A DNA stretch of 64,000 bases, taken from positions 28,333 through 92,332 of the forward strand of contig NZ_JAGGKQ010000008.1 of the NCBI RefSeq assembly GCF_017873815.1, in the 5' to 3' direction. This document shows, piece after piece, positions 42,387 to 51,270 of the stretch (position 1 is its first letter; each line of letters begins with the position of its first letter). Both the position numbers and the translations under genes were made by a program. The stretch is from Halorubrum alkaliphilum. GTDB lineage: Archaea; Halobacteriota; Halobacteria; Halobacteriales; Haloferacaceae. Below the pieces are notes generated by a model that worked only from the letters and a program-made list of their open reading frames with translations, was not told the DNA's origin and ran no database searches.

Positions 42387-44399
42387 GTGCGGGACTGGCT
42401 CTCCCACCGCGTCGTCTCCTCGCCGGACGACGTCGCACTGGTTCGCGCGGAGGACGGAGAGGCGTGGTCGTACTCGGATCTCGACCGACTCGTCGCCGAG
42501 ACCGCCGGTCGACTCGTGGCCCACGGGATCGGTCCGGGCGATCGAGTGGGCGTTCTCACGCCGCCGTACGTCGGAACCGTCGGACTGATCCACGCCGCGA
42601 TGCGGATCGGCGCGACGTTCGTCCCGCTGGGCGAGCGGCTCACCCCGCGCGAACTCGGTGAACGGGTCGATCGCGCGGACCTCTCGGCGGTCATCTGTTC
42701 GGAGTCAACCGAGTCGGACGCGCTCGCGGCCGTCGATGATGTCCCGGTGTGCTCGGTGGACGAGCCGGCAGCCGACGCGGTCGAAGCCGTTCACGATGTG
42801 GAGCCGGAACCGGTCGAACCGGCGGAGTGGTCGTTCGACGACCGGCTCTGTATCCTGTTTACCTCCGGCACCACCGGTGAGCCGAAACCGGTCCCGTTGA
42901 CCGCCGGCAACGTCTACTCGTCGGCGGTCGCCTCCGCGTTCCGGCTCGGGATCGACCCCGACGATCGGTGGCTGGTCTCGCTCGCGCTCCACCACATGGG
43001 CGGGCTCGCGCCGGTGTATCGGTCCGCGCTCTACGGGACGACCGTCGTCCTCCGCGAGGGGTTCGACCCGGGTGGAACCGCCGACGACATCAACAGGTAC
43101 GACGTGACCGGAGTCTCGCTCGTCCCGACGATGCTCACCCGAATGCTCGACAGGCGCGGCACCCTCTCCGACTCACTCCGGGTGGTGTTGCTCGGCGGTG
43201 CGCCCGCCCCGGACGAACTGATCGAGCGCTGCCGTGACTACTCGATCCCCGTCTATCCGACCTACGGGATGACCGAGGCGGCCTCACAGGTCGCGACCGC
43301 GACGCCGCGAGCGACGAAAAAGCGGACAGACACCGTCGGTCGACCGCTGTTCGGGACGGACGTGACCGTCGTCGACGAGGACGGCGCTCCGGTTCCGGCG
43401 GGCGAGACGGGAGAGATAGTCGTCGACGGCCCGACGATCACGCCCGGATACATGGGGGTGGACGACCCGACGGCGGCGTTCGGTCCCTACGGACTCCACA
43501 CCGGCGATATCGGTCGGATCGACGAGGAGGGGTACCTCTACGTTCTCAACCGGCTCGACGACCGGATCATCTCCGGTGGCGAGAACGTCGAACCCGGCGA
43601 GGTCTCCGACGTGCTCCGCGCGTATCCCGGCGTCGACGATGTCGCCGTCGTCGGCCTCGACGACGAGGTGTGGGGTGAGCGCGTGGCAGCGCTCGTGGCG
43701 GTGGACGGGGCCGAACTCTCGGCCGAGACCGAACCAGATCCCGCCGACGAACTGCCCGCTACGGAGGAGGGGGTATCCGGAGACGACGCGAAACCCGAAG
43801 GAGGCGTGAACCCCGGAAACGAAACGGAGGAAGCACCCGCGTCAGCCGAGGTAACGACCCCCGGCGACGCCATCGACGACGTGGAACTCATGTCGTTCGT
43901 CAGGGACCGTCTGGCGAGGTTCAAGATACCCCGAACGATCGCCTACACGGACGAGCTCCCCCGAACCGTTTCGGGAACGATAGACCGCGATGTCGTCCGT
44001 GAACGCCTCGTCGAGACGGGGTACGAGCCGCGTGACGGGTTCGGCGCTGCCGGATTCGAGCCCGCCGATCCGAAGCCCACGAGTCGAACGGAAGCCGGTG
44101 GAGACGACGTCGAACCGGCGGGAGACGAGTCGGCGGGCGACGGACCGGCAAGAGCGGGCGGAACCGGCACGGCGGACGCCGCGAACGGCCCCGACGAAAC
44201 GGAGTCGATCGGGCCACGAACCGACCTCACGGCGGAGGTACTGGACGGCGAGGAAGCCGATCCGACGTCGACGGAGAGTGATCCGACGCCGACGGAGAGT
44301 GATCCGACGCCGACGGAGAGTGATCCGACGTCGACTGACGACGACCGCGACGGCGACTCCGTGGACGACGCGTCCGCGGCCGACTCCGGGACCCAGTGA
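42387..44399 (+). CDS. menE: o-Succinylbenzoate-CoA ligase with extended acidic tail
   Basis: A 670-residue adenylating enzyme (GTG start) of the menaquinone pathway that activates o-succinylbenzoate as its CoA ester. Motifs: LFTSGTTGEPKPVPLTAGN (ATP loop), YPTYGMTEAASQV, LHTGDIGRIDEEGYLYVLNRLDDRIISGGENVEP and the terminal PRTVSGTIDRD with the catalytic Lys replaced locally by Thr in the usual SGKI position (TVSGTID). A long Asp/Glu/Pro insert lies at about 450-500 and a tail of about 120 residues with tandem DPTPTES heptads follows. MenE is usually near 500 residues, so length is unusual. Confidence 0.85.
   Translation: MRDWLSHRVVSSPDDVALVRAEDGEAWSYSDLDRLVAETAGRLVAHGIGPGDRVGVLTPPYVGTVGLIHAAMRIGATFVPLGERLTPRELGERVDRADLSAVICSESTESDALAAVDDVPVCSVDEPAADAVEAVHDVEPEPVEPAEWSFDDRLCILFTSGTTGEPKPVPLTAGNVYSSAVASAFRLGIDPDDRWLVSLALHHMGGLAPVYRSALYGTTVVLREGFDPGGTADDINRYDVTGVSLVPTMLTRMLDRRGTLSDSLRVVLLGGAPAPDELIERCRDYSIPVYPTYGMTEAASQVATATPRATKKRTDTVGRPLFGTDVTVVDEDGAPVPAGETGEIVVDGPTITPGYMGVDDPTAAFGPYGLHTGDIGRIDEEGYLYVLNRLDDRIISGGENVEPGEVSDVLRAYPGVDDVAVVGLDDEVWGERVAALVAVDGAELSAETEPDPADELPATEEGVSGDDAKPEGGVNPGNETEEAPASAEVTTPGDAIDDVELMSFVRDRLARFKIPRTIAYTDELPRTVSGTIDRDVVRERLVETGYEPRDGFGAAGFEPADPKPTSRTEAGGDDVEPAGDESAGDGPARAGGTGTADAANGPDETESIGPRTDLTAEVLDGEEADPTSTESDPTPTESDPTPTESDPTSTDDDRDGDSVDDASAADSGTQ
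44258..44335 (+). repeat. 21-bp tandem repeats in the menE 3' end
   Basis: Near-identical 21-bp units (GATCCGACGCCGACGGAGAGT and variants with GTCG) repeat about 3.5 times and encode DPTPTES/DPTSTES heptads. The low-complexity tail has probably expanded by slippage. Confidence 0.75.
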
Positions 44400-44500
44400 T
44401 CACGACCGTTCCGCTCCGACACAGAGAACGGGCGATTATCGCCGAACCGGTTTTACCACCGGGTCCCGTAGGAGGGGCGTGCTCCGCCGGTCCACCCACG

Positions 44501-44782
44501 ATGTACGTCCCTGACGACCCGCCCGACGCCTGTCCCGCCTGTGGCGACGGCTACGAGTCCGTTTCCCGCCACGCGGGCGGGTTCGTCGTCAACCTCCTCG
44601 ACAACGACCGATACAGTCGGGTGTGTTTCCAACCGGTCGAGAGCGACGAGGGCGACGCCGCGCTTGACTGCTATCACCACGTCCACGCGGAAGCGACGAA
44701 AACGGACGAGGAACCGACGGACACGCACGAGGAACCGGTGGAAACGCACGGGGAACCGACCGCGGAGAGGGACGACCCCTAG
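44501..44782 (+). CDS. Small CxxC zinc-finger-type haloarchaeal protein
   Basis: A 93-residue protein that I cannot assign. It has DDPPDACPACGDGYESVSRHAGGF (CxxC), NRYSRVCFQPVE-like Cys and CYHHVHAE, which together could bind zinc. The C-terminus is a repeated acidic run (TDEEPTDTHEEPVETHGEPT). ATG 44501 is used. Its stop overlaps the convergent nucleotidyltransferase gene by 4 bp. Confidence 0.68.
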   Translation: MYVPDDPPDACPACGDGYESVSRHAGGFVVNLLDNDRYSRVCFQPVESDEGDAALDCYHHVHAEATKTDEEPTDTHEEPVETHGEPTAERDDP

Positions 44783-45753
44783 AACTCGCTGCCGGTCGTG
44801 ATGGACGTGTAGCTCCCGACCAGCGCGCCCGAGAGGTCCAAGTCTTCGAGCGTCGCCTCCTCGTCGATCACGGAGTTTCGAACGCTACAGTCGGTGATCG
44901 TCGCGTTCGGGAACACCACGGAGCGATCGAGCGTGGAGTCGGTTACCTCCGCGCCGTCCATGACGTGGACGACGTCGCCGACCTCGGTGTTCTCGACCGA
45001 CGCCCCGTCATCGACGAGGGAACCGCCCTCCAGCGCGTACTCGACGGCGTCGAGGTAGCTCTCGGCGGTCCCGATGTCGAACCACGCGCCGTCGAAGGTG
45101 AACGCGTGGACGGGCTGGCGCGACTGGAGCCACTGGATGAACCAGCCGGGTTCGTCCGGGTTCTCGCCGTCTGCGAGATACGTTTCGAGGTCCGGAAGCG
45201 TCTCCGCGGGGAACGCGTAGCAGGCGATGGAGACGAGCGTGCTCTTCGGGTCGTCCGGCTTCTCTTGGAAGTCGACGACTCGGTCGCCGTCGAGGCTCAC
45301 GAGCCCGTACGACCTCGCTCGCTCCTTCGATCCGACGTCGTACGCGGCGAGCGTCGGCGTCCCCTTCTCCTCGAAGAAGTCGGTGAACTCCGCTAGATCG
45401 AAGCTGATCATGTTGTCGCCGGCGACGACGAGCAGGTCGTCGTCGACGCCCTCGCGCTCGACGAGCTGGGCGAGCGCGCCGACGACACCGAACTTCTCGT
45501 CCTCTTCGACGGTCTCTTCGACCGAGAGCGTCGGTTTCTCGAACGGGCTCTCGGCGATGTAGTCGTCGAACGTGTCGGCGAACCGCTCGTTCGTCGAAAC
45601 GAACACCTCGTCGACGCGGTCGTCGTCCTCCAAGTCGGCGAATATCTCGTCGATGACGGTCCGTTCTCCGACCGGGAGAAACATCTTCGGTCGGTTCCGC
45701 GTGATCGGCCACATTCGCGTCGCATACCCTCCCGCGAGTACAACTGCTTTCAT
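44779..45753 (-). CDS. NDP-sugar synthase / glucose-1-phosphate nucleotidyltransferase
   Basis: A 324-residue sugar-nucleotide pyrophosphorylase. The signature VVLAGGYATRMWPITRNRPKMFLPV is at residues 4-28; VVAGDNMISFDLAEF and FQEKPDDPKSTLVSIACYAF follow, and WFDIGTAESYLDAVEYAL ends the catalytic part. A left-handed beta-helix-like tail (VENTEVGDVVHVMDGAEVTDSTLDRS) is present. It would supply an activated sugar for glycosylation or polysaccharide synthesis. The start is ATG 45753 (MKAVVLAGG), not the longer open frame. Confidence 0.9.
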   Translation of the reverse strand: MKAVVLAGGYATRMWPITRNRPKMFLPVGERTVIDEIFADLEDDDRVDEVFVSTNERFADTFDDYIAESPFEKPTLSVEETVEEDEKFGVVGALAQLVEREGVDDDLLVVAGDNMISFDLAEFTDFFEEKGTPTLAAYDVGSKERARSYGLVSLDGDRVVDFQEKPDDPKSTLVSIACYAFPAETLPDLETYLADGENPDEPGWFIQWLQSRQPVHAFTFDGAWFDIGTAESYLDAVEYALEGGSLVDDGASVENTEVGDVVHVMDGAEVTDSTLDRSVVFPNATITDCSVRNSVIDEEATLEDLDLSGALVGSYTSITTGSEF

Positions 45754-45849
45754 ACTCACCCCGTCACACCCCGCCGTCATACCTCTTGTGCCCGTGTCAT
45801 GGGCAGAAACGCCACTGGTGTTTTATTCTCTCGTGACGAGACGTGGGGT

Positions 45850-46128
45850 ATGGAATCGACGACCCGTCAGCGGATCGCCGAGGTCCTCCGGGAGTCACCC
45901 GCGACCGCGAGCGAGATTGCCGGCGATCTCGCGTTGCCGACGCCGACCGTCTACACCCATCTCGAACACGTTTCTCGGTCCGTCGGCGACGACGAGGAGT
46001 TCCTCGTCTCTCCGCCGGCGTGCCGCGACTGCGATTTTGACGGCTTCGACGACCCGGTCAACGAGCCGTCGCGCTGCCCGAAGTGTAAGTCCGAGCGCAT
46101 CGAGGAGCCGGCGTTCGTGATCCGGTAG
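45850..46128 (+). CDS. HTH plus zinc-ribbon transcriptional regulator (COG3357 type)
   Basis: A 92-residue protein with an N-terminal winged helix (STTRQRIAEVLRESPATASEIAGDLALPTPTVYTHLEHV) and a C-terminal zinc ribbon (PPACRDCDFDGFDD ... PSRCPKCKSERIEEPAF, CxxC twice). It resembles archaeal predicted transcriptional regulators that couple an HTH to a rubredoxin-like ribbon. TTTTATT lies about 30 nt before ATG 45850. Divergent from the nucleotidyltransferase. Confidence 0.85.
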   Translation: MESTTRQRIAEVLRESPATASEIAGDLALPTPTVYTHLEHVSRSVGDDEEFLVSPPACRDCDFDGFDDPVNEPSRCPKCKSERIEEPAFVIR

Positions 46129-46154
46129 TCGCTGGCGGCCCCAGTCTCGATTGT

Positions 46155-46832
46155 TTATAAGGCGTCCAGCAGCGTCGACGCTGCGTCGGCGGACGACTCC
46201 GGTCCGCGGGCCGTGATGAGGTCGCCGTCGACCGTGACGCTCGTGTCGGCGTCGAGCTCGGCGTCCCAGTCGGCACCGGCTAGCTTCACCTCGTCTTCCA
46301 CCCAGTACGGGAGCTTCCGGCCGTCGTCCAGTCGGTCGTTGTCGTCGACGACCCCCTCCTCCCACGCGTTCGGGAAGCCGGTTACGGAGCGCCCCTCCAC
46401 GAGCGGTGTTCCGTCAGCCTCCCGGGTGAACGCTAAGATTCCAACCGCGTGACAGACGACGAGCGCGACTCCCTCCTCGCCCGCGACGGCGTTGAGCAGC
46501 AGTTGGCGCGCGTGCCGGTCCTGATTCACGTCCCAGACGGTCCCGTGCCCGCCGGGGAAGACGACGGCGTCGTAGCTGTCGGCCTCGACCGTCGAGATCG
46601 GTTCCGGATCGTTGAGCGCTGGATGCGTCTCGTCAATCTCGCGGAGCTCCGCGGCTCGGTCTTCACCGCCCGCGGCCTCCGGGTCGAGCGATCCCTCGTC
46701 GACAACCGGCGGCGAGCCCGACGGCGTCGCGACCGTCACGTCGACGCCGGCGGATTCAAGCGTCGTCAGCGGCTCGATACACTCCTCGGCCCAGTACCCT
46801 TCCTCGCTTACGACGAACAGCGCGCTGCTCAT
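46155..46832 (-). CDS. DJ-1/PfpI (Hsp31-type) family protein
   Basis: A 225-residue protein. SYDAVVFPGGHGTVWDVNQDRHARQLLLNAV and GVALVVCHAVGILAFTREADGTPLVEGRSVTGFPNAWEEGV show the nucleophile Cys in VVCHA with the elbow His, typical of type 1 glutamine amidotransferase-like Hsp31/glyoxalase III proteins. The start MSSALFVVSEEGYWAEECIEPL includes the conserved Glu. Likely a chaperone or glyoxalase-type enzyme. ATG 46832 is selected over 46862. Confidence 0.88.
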   Translation of the reverse strand: MSSALFVVSEEGYWAEECIEPLTTLESAGVDVTVATPSGSPPVVDEGSLDPEAAGGEDRAAELREIDETHPALNDPEPISTVEADSYDAVVFPGGHGTVWDVNQDRHARQLLLNAVAGEEGVALVVCHAVGILAFTREADGTPLVEGRSVTGFPNAWEEGVVDDNDRLDDGRKLPYWVEDEVKLAGADWDAELDADTSVTVDGDLITARGPESSADAASTLLDAL

Positions 46833-46903
46833 GTGTACCCGATGTTCACGACCACGACTCAAAGGGGGCCCGCGTCCGGCAGCGTCGAGGCCGGGCGCGA
46901 GGT

Positions 46904-47473
46904 TTATCCGTCGCCGTGGGCGTCGACGATCACGACCTCGCCGTCCTCGACGGTCACGTTGATGAGCGTCTTCACGTCGTAATCCGTGTCATCGAGTTCG
47001 TTGTCGCCCGCCTTCTTGATCACGGCGACGACATCGACAACCTCCGCGCCGACCTCGTTCGTGAGCGCGTCCAGGATCGCCTTCATCGTGCCGCCCGTCG
47101 AGAGCACGTCGTCCAGGACGAGCACGCGATCGCCCTCCTCGACGTCGTTGATGTACATCTCGGACTCGGAGTAGCCGGTCTCTTGGAACAGCGGGACCTC
47201 GCCGTCGAGCCCGTACTGGCGCTTGCGGATGACGACGAGGGGAATGTCGGTCATCAGCGAGAGCGCGGTCGAGATGTGGATCCCCATTGCGGCGGGGGTG
47301 ACGATCTTGTCGACGTTCTCCAACTCTGCCTTCCGGATGATCCTGATGACGATCTCCCGGAGTAGCTCCGGTTCGAGCATCGGAACGCCGTCGCTGATCG
47401 GGTGAACGAAGTACTGATACTCGCCTTTTTCGATAATCGGGGCGTCGAGGAGCGACTGCCGCAACTGATCCAT
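46904..47473 (-). CDS. hpt: Hypoxanthine/guanine phosphoribosyltransferase (PRTase)
   Basis: A 189-residue purine salvage enzyme of the archaeal HGPRTase type. The PRPP loop is [19 protein letters not shown] near residue 115. [39 protein letters not shown] is the first half and [16 protein letters not shown] the end. It converts hypoxanthine/guanine plus PRPP to nucleotides. ATG 47473 (MDQLRQSLL) is used. It shares the region with purM only by metabolism. Confidence 0.92.
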   Translation of the reverse strand: MDQLRQSLLDAPIIEKGEYQYFVHPISDGVPMLEPELLREIVIRIIRKAELENVDKIVTPAAMGIHISTALSLMTDIPLVVIRKRQYGLDGEVPLFQETGYSESEMYINDVEEGDRVLVLDDVLSTGGTMKAILDALTNEVGAEVVDVVAVIKKAGDNELDDTDYDVKTLINVTVEDGEVVIVDAHGDG

Positions 47474-47543
47474 GTCGCCGGTACTCGGGCGGATTAATAA
47501 AGCGTGGCGGTTGTCGGCTGCGAACGGGCGCGGTACGGATCCG

Positions 47544-47726
47544 TCACTCGAACTCGGCGGTGGGCACCACTTCGCCGACGACGCCGGCTTCGGCGGCCTC
47601 CGCCAGCGCGTCCGCGATCGCTCCGAGGGTGTCGGCGGCTAGGGCGTTGAGGCGTTTGGGTCCGTCGGCGGTGACCGTTGCCACGTCGCGGTCGCCGACG
47701 TCGAGTCGGAGCGTCTCCGTCCCCAT
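47544..47726 (-). CDS. Small acidic hypothetical protein
   Basis: A 60-residue protein: [48 protein letters not shown] then an acidic end. The pattern of strand and Ala-rich helix looks like a genuine small haloarchaeal protein, and its codons fit the local GC. No function or family can be given. Confidence 0.55.
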   Translation of the reverse strand: MGTETLRLDVGDRDVATVTADGPKRLNALAADTLGAIADALAEAAEAGVVGEVVPTAEFE

Positions 47727-47900
47727 ACGGGACGCTCACCCGGTGGCGTGAAACCCGTTCGACAGACGCGGACGCGACCAAATGCGACGCCCTTCGTCCT
47801 CCAGCTACCGACTCGCGAACCGAACCCGAGCCGGAAGAGTAAACCGGCGTCCGTTTGTTATATGCTATCATTCAGTGATGACCCTCGAAATCGTTCCTAC

Positions 47901-49424
47901 ATGACCGCCGATACCGCCGATACCACTGCGACCGTGACCGCTGGAAGTGCGACCCGTCGGGGACTCGTCGGTGCTGCCATCGGTGCCGCATGGATCGCCG
48001 GACTGTTCGCCGCGAGCCCCCTCGTCGGCGGGTTCGCCGTCGAGACGATCGCCGAGTCAGTCATCGTGTCGTCACCGGGGTGGCTCTCGACCGCGGCCGT
48101 GAGCACGCTCGGGTTCTACGCGACGCCGGTGCTCGTGGCGAGTGTCACGGCCGTGCTCGTCGCCATCCCGGCGGCGATCCTGACGATCCGACCGCTCCCG
48201 GAGCGGGGATCCCGGACGGTCGCCGTCGCGAGCCTTGTCGTCACCGTCCCGGTGCTGTACGCCGTGGGATCCGGCGTCTCGGCCGGGTTTCTCGTCGCCG
48301 TCGTGCTTTGTGTCGCTGCCCCGGCTGTGGTCGCGTCCGGGCTTCGACCGACCGGTCGACCGCAGACTCGACGCCGGTTTCTCCGACGGGTCGGTGCGTA
48401 CGGCGTCGTCAGTGTCCTTGCCGGCGTCGGGCTCAGAACGGGGTTCGATCGGCTCGTCGGGCCGGGTGTGAGCGAGCGCGCGGGAGAGCCACTCCCGGAG
48501 TCAGTGACCCCGCCGGAGGGTGACCCCGCCTTCGCTTTCGACGGAATGCCGACGGCGATCACCGAGTACGGCGATCACTACGTGGTCGACATCAACGTGA
48601 ACCCGCCGGCCGTCGATCTCGACGCGTGGCGTTTGGACGTCGAGGGTGCCGTCGACGAGCCGTACTCGTTGACGTATGACGAACTGCTCGACCACGACGA
48701 CCGCGTCGAACAGCCGACGACGATGCTCTGTATCTCGAACCCGGTCGGGGGTGGCCTGATCGGGACCGGTCACTGGACCGGCGTTCAGCTCTCGGATCTC
48801 GTCGCGGCCGCCGCCCCGAACGAGGCGGCGGTAAGCGTCGTCACGCACGCTGCCGACGGCTACAGTGAGGCCATCCCGTTCGACTTGGTCGAACGCGAGG
48901 ATGTCCTGATCGCGTACGGGATGGACGATCGGACCTTGGAGCCGGAGCACGGCTTCCCCGCTCGGCTGCTGATCCCCGGACGATACGGAATGAAGATGAC
49001 CAAGTGGATAGATCGGATCGAGCTCCGCGAGGAGGAACACGAGGCGTACTGGGAGGAGCGCGGCTGGGACGAGCAGGCCGTCGTCAATCCGATGTCGTAC
49101 GTCCGCGGTGCGGAGCGTGACGGCGACGAGGTCGTCGTCGGGGGCGTCGCGTTCGCCGGTCTCGAAACCGGAGTCGAGGAGATATCCGGCGTCGAGGTGA
49201 GCGTCGACGGCGGCGAGACGTGGGAGACGACCGAGCTGGAGCCGCAGATCGCTGCTCACGCGTGGCGACGGTGGCGACACACGTTCGACGCACCCGGCCG
49301 GTCCGAGTTCGAGGTCGTCGCCCGCGCGGTGCTCCGCGACGGAACGGTCCAGACCGACGTCGAGACGAGCCCGCGGCCGAGCGGTGCGACTGGGTGGCAT
49401 CGCGAGACCGTCTCGGTCGAGTAG
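47901..49424 (+). CDS. Membrane-fused sulfite-oxidase-like molybdopterin protein
   Basis: A 507-residue protein with about four N-terminal membrane helices (residues about 20-165) followed by a sulfite-oxidase-type domain. The Mo-cofactor site has TTMLCISNPVGGGLIGTGHWTGVQLSDL with the ligand Cys; YGMKMTKWIDRIELREEEHEAYWEERGW and VEVSVDGGETWETTELEP are the dimerisation-type end. A twin-arginine-like RRRFLRRVG sits before the soluble domain. ATG 47901 is used; the open frame reaches 47748 without clear start features. The electron acceptor and substrate are unknown. Confidence 0.84.
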   Translation: MTADTADTTATVTAGSATRRGLVGAAIGAAWIAGLFAASPLVGGFAVETIAESVIVSSPGWLSTAAVSTLGFYATPVLVASVTAVLVAIPAAILTIRPLPERGSRTVAVASLVVTVPVLYAVGSGVSAGFLVAVVLCVAAPAVVASGLRPTGRPQTRRRFLRRVGAYGVVSVLAGVGLRTGFDRLVGPGVSERAGEPLPESVTPPEGDPAFAFDGMPTAITEYGDHYVVDINVNPPAVDLDAWRLDVEGAVDEPYSLTYDELLDHDDRVEQPTTMLCISNPVGGGLIGTGHWTGVQLSDLVAAAAPNEAAVSVVTHAADGYSEAIPFDLVEREDVLIAYGMDDRTLEPEHGFPARLLIPGRYGMKMTKWIDRIELREEEHEAYWEERGWDEQAVVNPMSYVRGAERDGDEVVVGGVAFAGLETGVEEISGVEVSVDGGETWETTELEPQIAAHAWRRWRHTFDAPGRSEFEVVARAVLRDGTVQTDVETSPRPSGATGWHRETVSVE

Positions 49425-49447
49425 GCGGCTCCGACCCGTCAACCCTT

Positions 49448-49669
49448 TTAAACCTCTTCGCGCGTGTCGATACCGGCGTAGATGTACCACGCGGCCGCGT
49501 ACACGCCGACGAACAACAGATAGCCGACGACCAACCCGCCGGTTCGTCGAACGCCGAGTCCGCCCGGAAGCGTCGTGGAGAGGATCCAGAGCGCGACGAC
49601 GAACACGACCAGAGAGAACAGTCCGGAGAGGGCGTACACGCCGAGATCGGACGTGAGTCGGTCGCGCAT
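49448..49669 (-). CDS. Two-helix small membrane protein
   Basis: A 73-residue protein (MRDRLTSDLGVYALSG...) with two hydrophobic helices (about 12-35 and 45-67) and an acidic end (GIDTREEV). ATG 49669 is preferred over 49681 because a TTTATAAATC box lies about 27 nt before it (near 49690-49698, minus strand). No function can be seen. It is downstream of, and close to, the flavin oxidoreductase gene. Confidence 0.65.
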   Translation of the reverse strand: MRDRLTSDLGVYALSGLFSLVVFVVALWILSTTLPGGLGVRRTGGLVVGYLLFVGVYAAAWYIYAGIDTREEV

Positions 49670-49690
49670 ACGACTCCTCACGGTGCCGAT

Positions 49691-51103
49691 TTATAAACTA
49701 TCACCGGTTCCGGCGTCTCGACCGTCCCCCGCTCCGTTCCGATCGTACGCCCCCTGTCGACGAAGCTCGCCGGCTGCCCGGAGCACCGCGGGCGTCCGAC
49801 AGACCCCGGACTCGCCGGCCGCCTGCGCGATCGCGCAGTTGTTACAGTCGGCACAGACGGCACGGGCCTCGGGCTCCGCTCCGGCCCCGAGCAGCCGCGC
49901 CGGGAGCTCCGGCTCCGCATAAAAGGGGCGCGCCATTCCCACGAGGTCGGCGTCGCGGGCGAGCGCGTCGTCCAACTGGGCCCGATCGCGGAGCCCGCCC
50001 TCACACAACACGGGCGCGTCGACCCGGTGACGAACCCGCCGACAGAGGTCGCGGTTCCAGCCGGGCTCGCGGTCGTAGACGAACGACTCGATCCAGTTAC
50101 CGGCCGCGACGGCGGCCGCGCGCGGCAGCGATCCGAACGCCTCGCGAAAGCCGTCACGGAACCGTTCGTCACGCCAGGCTGACGCGGGGAACGCGCCACG
50201 CACGACGCTCATGTCCCAGAACACGCTCGTCCGGACCGGGACGACCGCGTCGAACGGACCCTCCGTGCCGGCGAGTCGCTCGCAGGCGGCGACCGCGTCG
50301 TTGTCGGAGAGGTACGGGCCGATCCCCGGAAGCGTCGGGCGTTCGGAGGGGATCTTCGTTAAAAGGGGGACGTCGCCGGCGCGGTCGCGGATCGCCTCGG
50401 CCAGCCGCTCAAGAAACGCGACGCCGACGCCGGGCGTCCCGTCGGGGCCGACGGCCGGATCGATCCCGAACCGGTCCTCGCGCCGGTTATAAAAGGGTGA
50501 GAGGAACTGCTGGACGATCCCCATGTTCGCGCCGGCGATATGGATCGCGTCGTACCCGGCGTCGACCGCGCGGGCGGCCGCCCGAGCGAAGTCGTCGACG
50601 AGCGACTCGACCTCGGCGGTCGTCATGACTCGCGGCGAGAGGTCGAGAAATCCCAGTCGGTCGAGCGCGCGGAGGACTCGCGGCGGGCGGGAGACGGCAA
50701 GCTGGTGGCGGTCGGGATTGGCTCGCCCGTAGGCGTCGTGCCAGACCTCCATGGAACGAAGGCCCCCGTGTTCCAGTTGGATCGCGATCCGCGACCCGTG
50801 CGCGTGGACGGCGTCGGTTAGGCGAGCCAGACCGGCGACGAAGTCGGGGTCGTGGACGCGCGTCATGCCGGGCGCGGCGCAGCCCCCTTCGCCCGTCACG
50901 ATCGTCGCTCCCTGATGGATCAGGCCCGCGCCGGCGGCCGCGGCGGGTTCGAGGTCCGCTATTAGGCGGTCGACGGCGTCGTCGTCGTTGCCTGCACATT
51001 CCAGTACGGGGGCGCGGTACAGTCGGTTCCGGAGTCGTACGCCGGCGAAATCAACGGGATCGTCGAGGGTGGGCGGTCGTCTCTCACGCGGGACCGCAGT
51101 CAT
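49691..51103 (-). CDS. Old-yellow-enzyme-type NADH:flavin oxidoreductase with Fe-S site
   Basis: A 470-residue FMN TIM-barrel protein. FAGVRLRNRLYRAPVLECAGNDDD is the start of the OYE domain; IAIQLEHGGLRSMEVW, IHIAGANMGIVQQFLSPFYNRREDRFG and VLCEGGLRDRAQLDDALARDADLVGMARPFY are characteristic. The C-terminal CADCNNCAIAQAAGESGVC cluster would bind an Fe-S centre as in 2,4-dienoyl-CoA-reductase-like members. ATG 51103 (MTAVPRERR) is used. Substrate unknown. Confidence 0.87.
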   Translation of the reverse strand: MTAVPRERRPPTLDDPVDFAGVRLRNRLYRAPVLECAGNDDDAVDRLIADLEPAAAAGAGLIHQGATIVTGEGGCAAPGMTRVHDPDFVAGLARLTDAVHAHGSRIAIQLEHGGLRSMEVWHDAYGRANPDRHQLAVSRPPRVLRALDRLGFLDLSPRVMTTAEVESLVDDFARAAARAVDAGYDAIHIAGANMGIVQQFLSPFYNRREDRFGIDPAVGPDGTPGVGVAFLERLAEAIRDRAGDVPLLTKIPSERPTLPGIGPYLSDNDAVAACERLAGTEGPFDAVVPVRTSVFWDMSVVRGAFPASAWRDERFRDGFREAFGSLPRAAAVAAGNWIESFVYDREPGWNRDLCRRVRHRVDAPVLCEGGLRDRAQLDDALARDADLVGMARPFYAEPELPARLLGAGAEPEARAVCADCNNCAIAQAAGESGVCRTPAVLRAAGELRRQGAYDRNGAGDGRDAGTGDSL

Positions 51104-51270
51104 ACCGGTGTCTTGGCCGTCGCGTCTCTTGACGTTTCCTCCGATCGCGAGTCGCGGTTTTCCGAGCGGTCGCGATCCGCGGTTCTCCGCCCGATTGCGC
51201 ACCACGGAATGAACGCCGTCGCGCTTGCGCGGATTGCAACCCATATATGCCCCCGGCCACACGTACGGAC

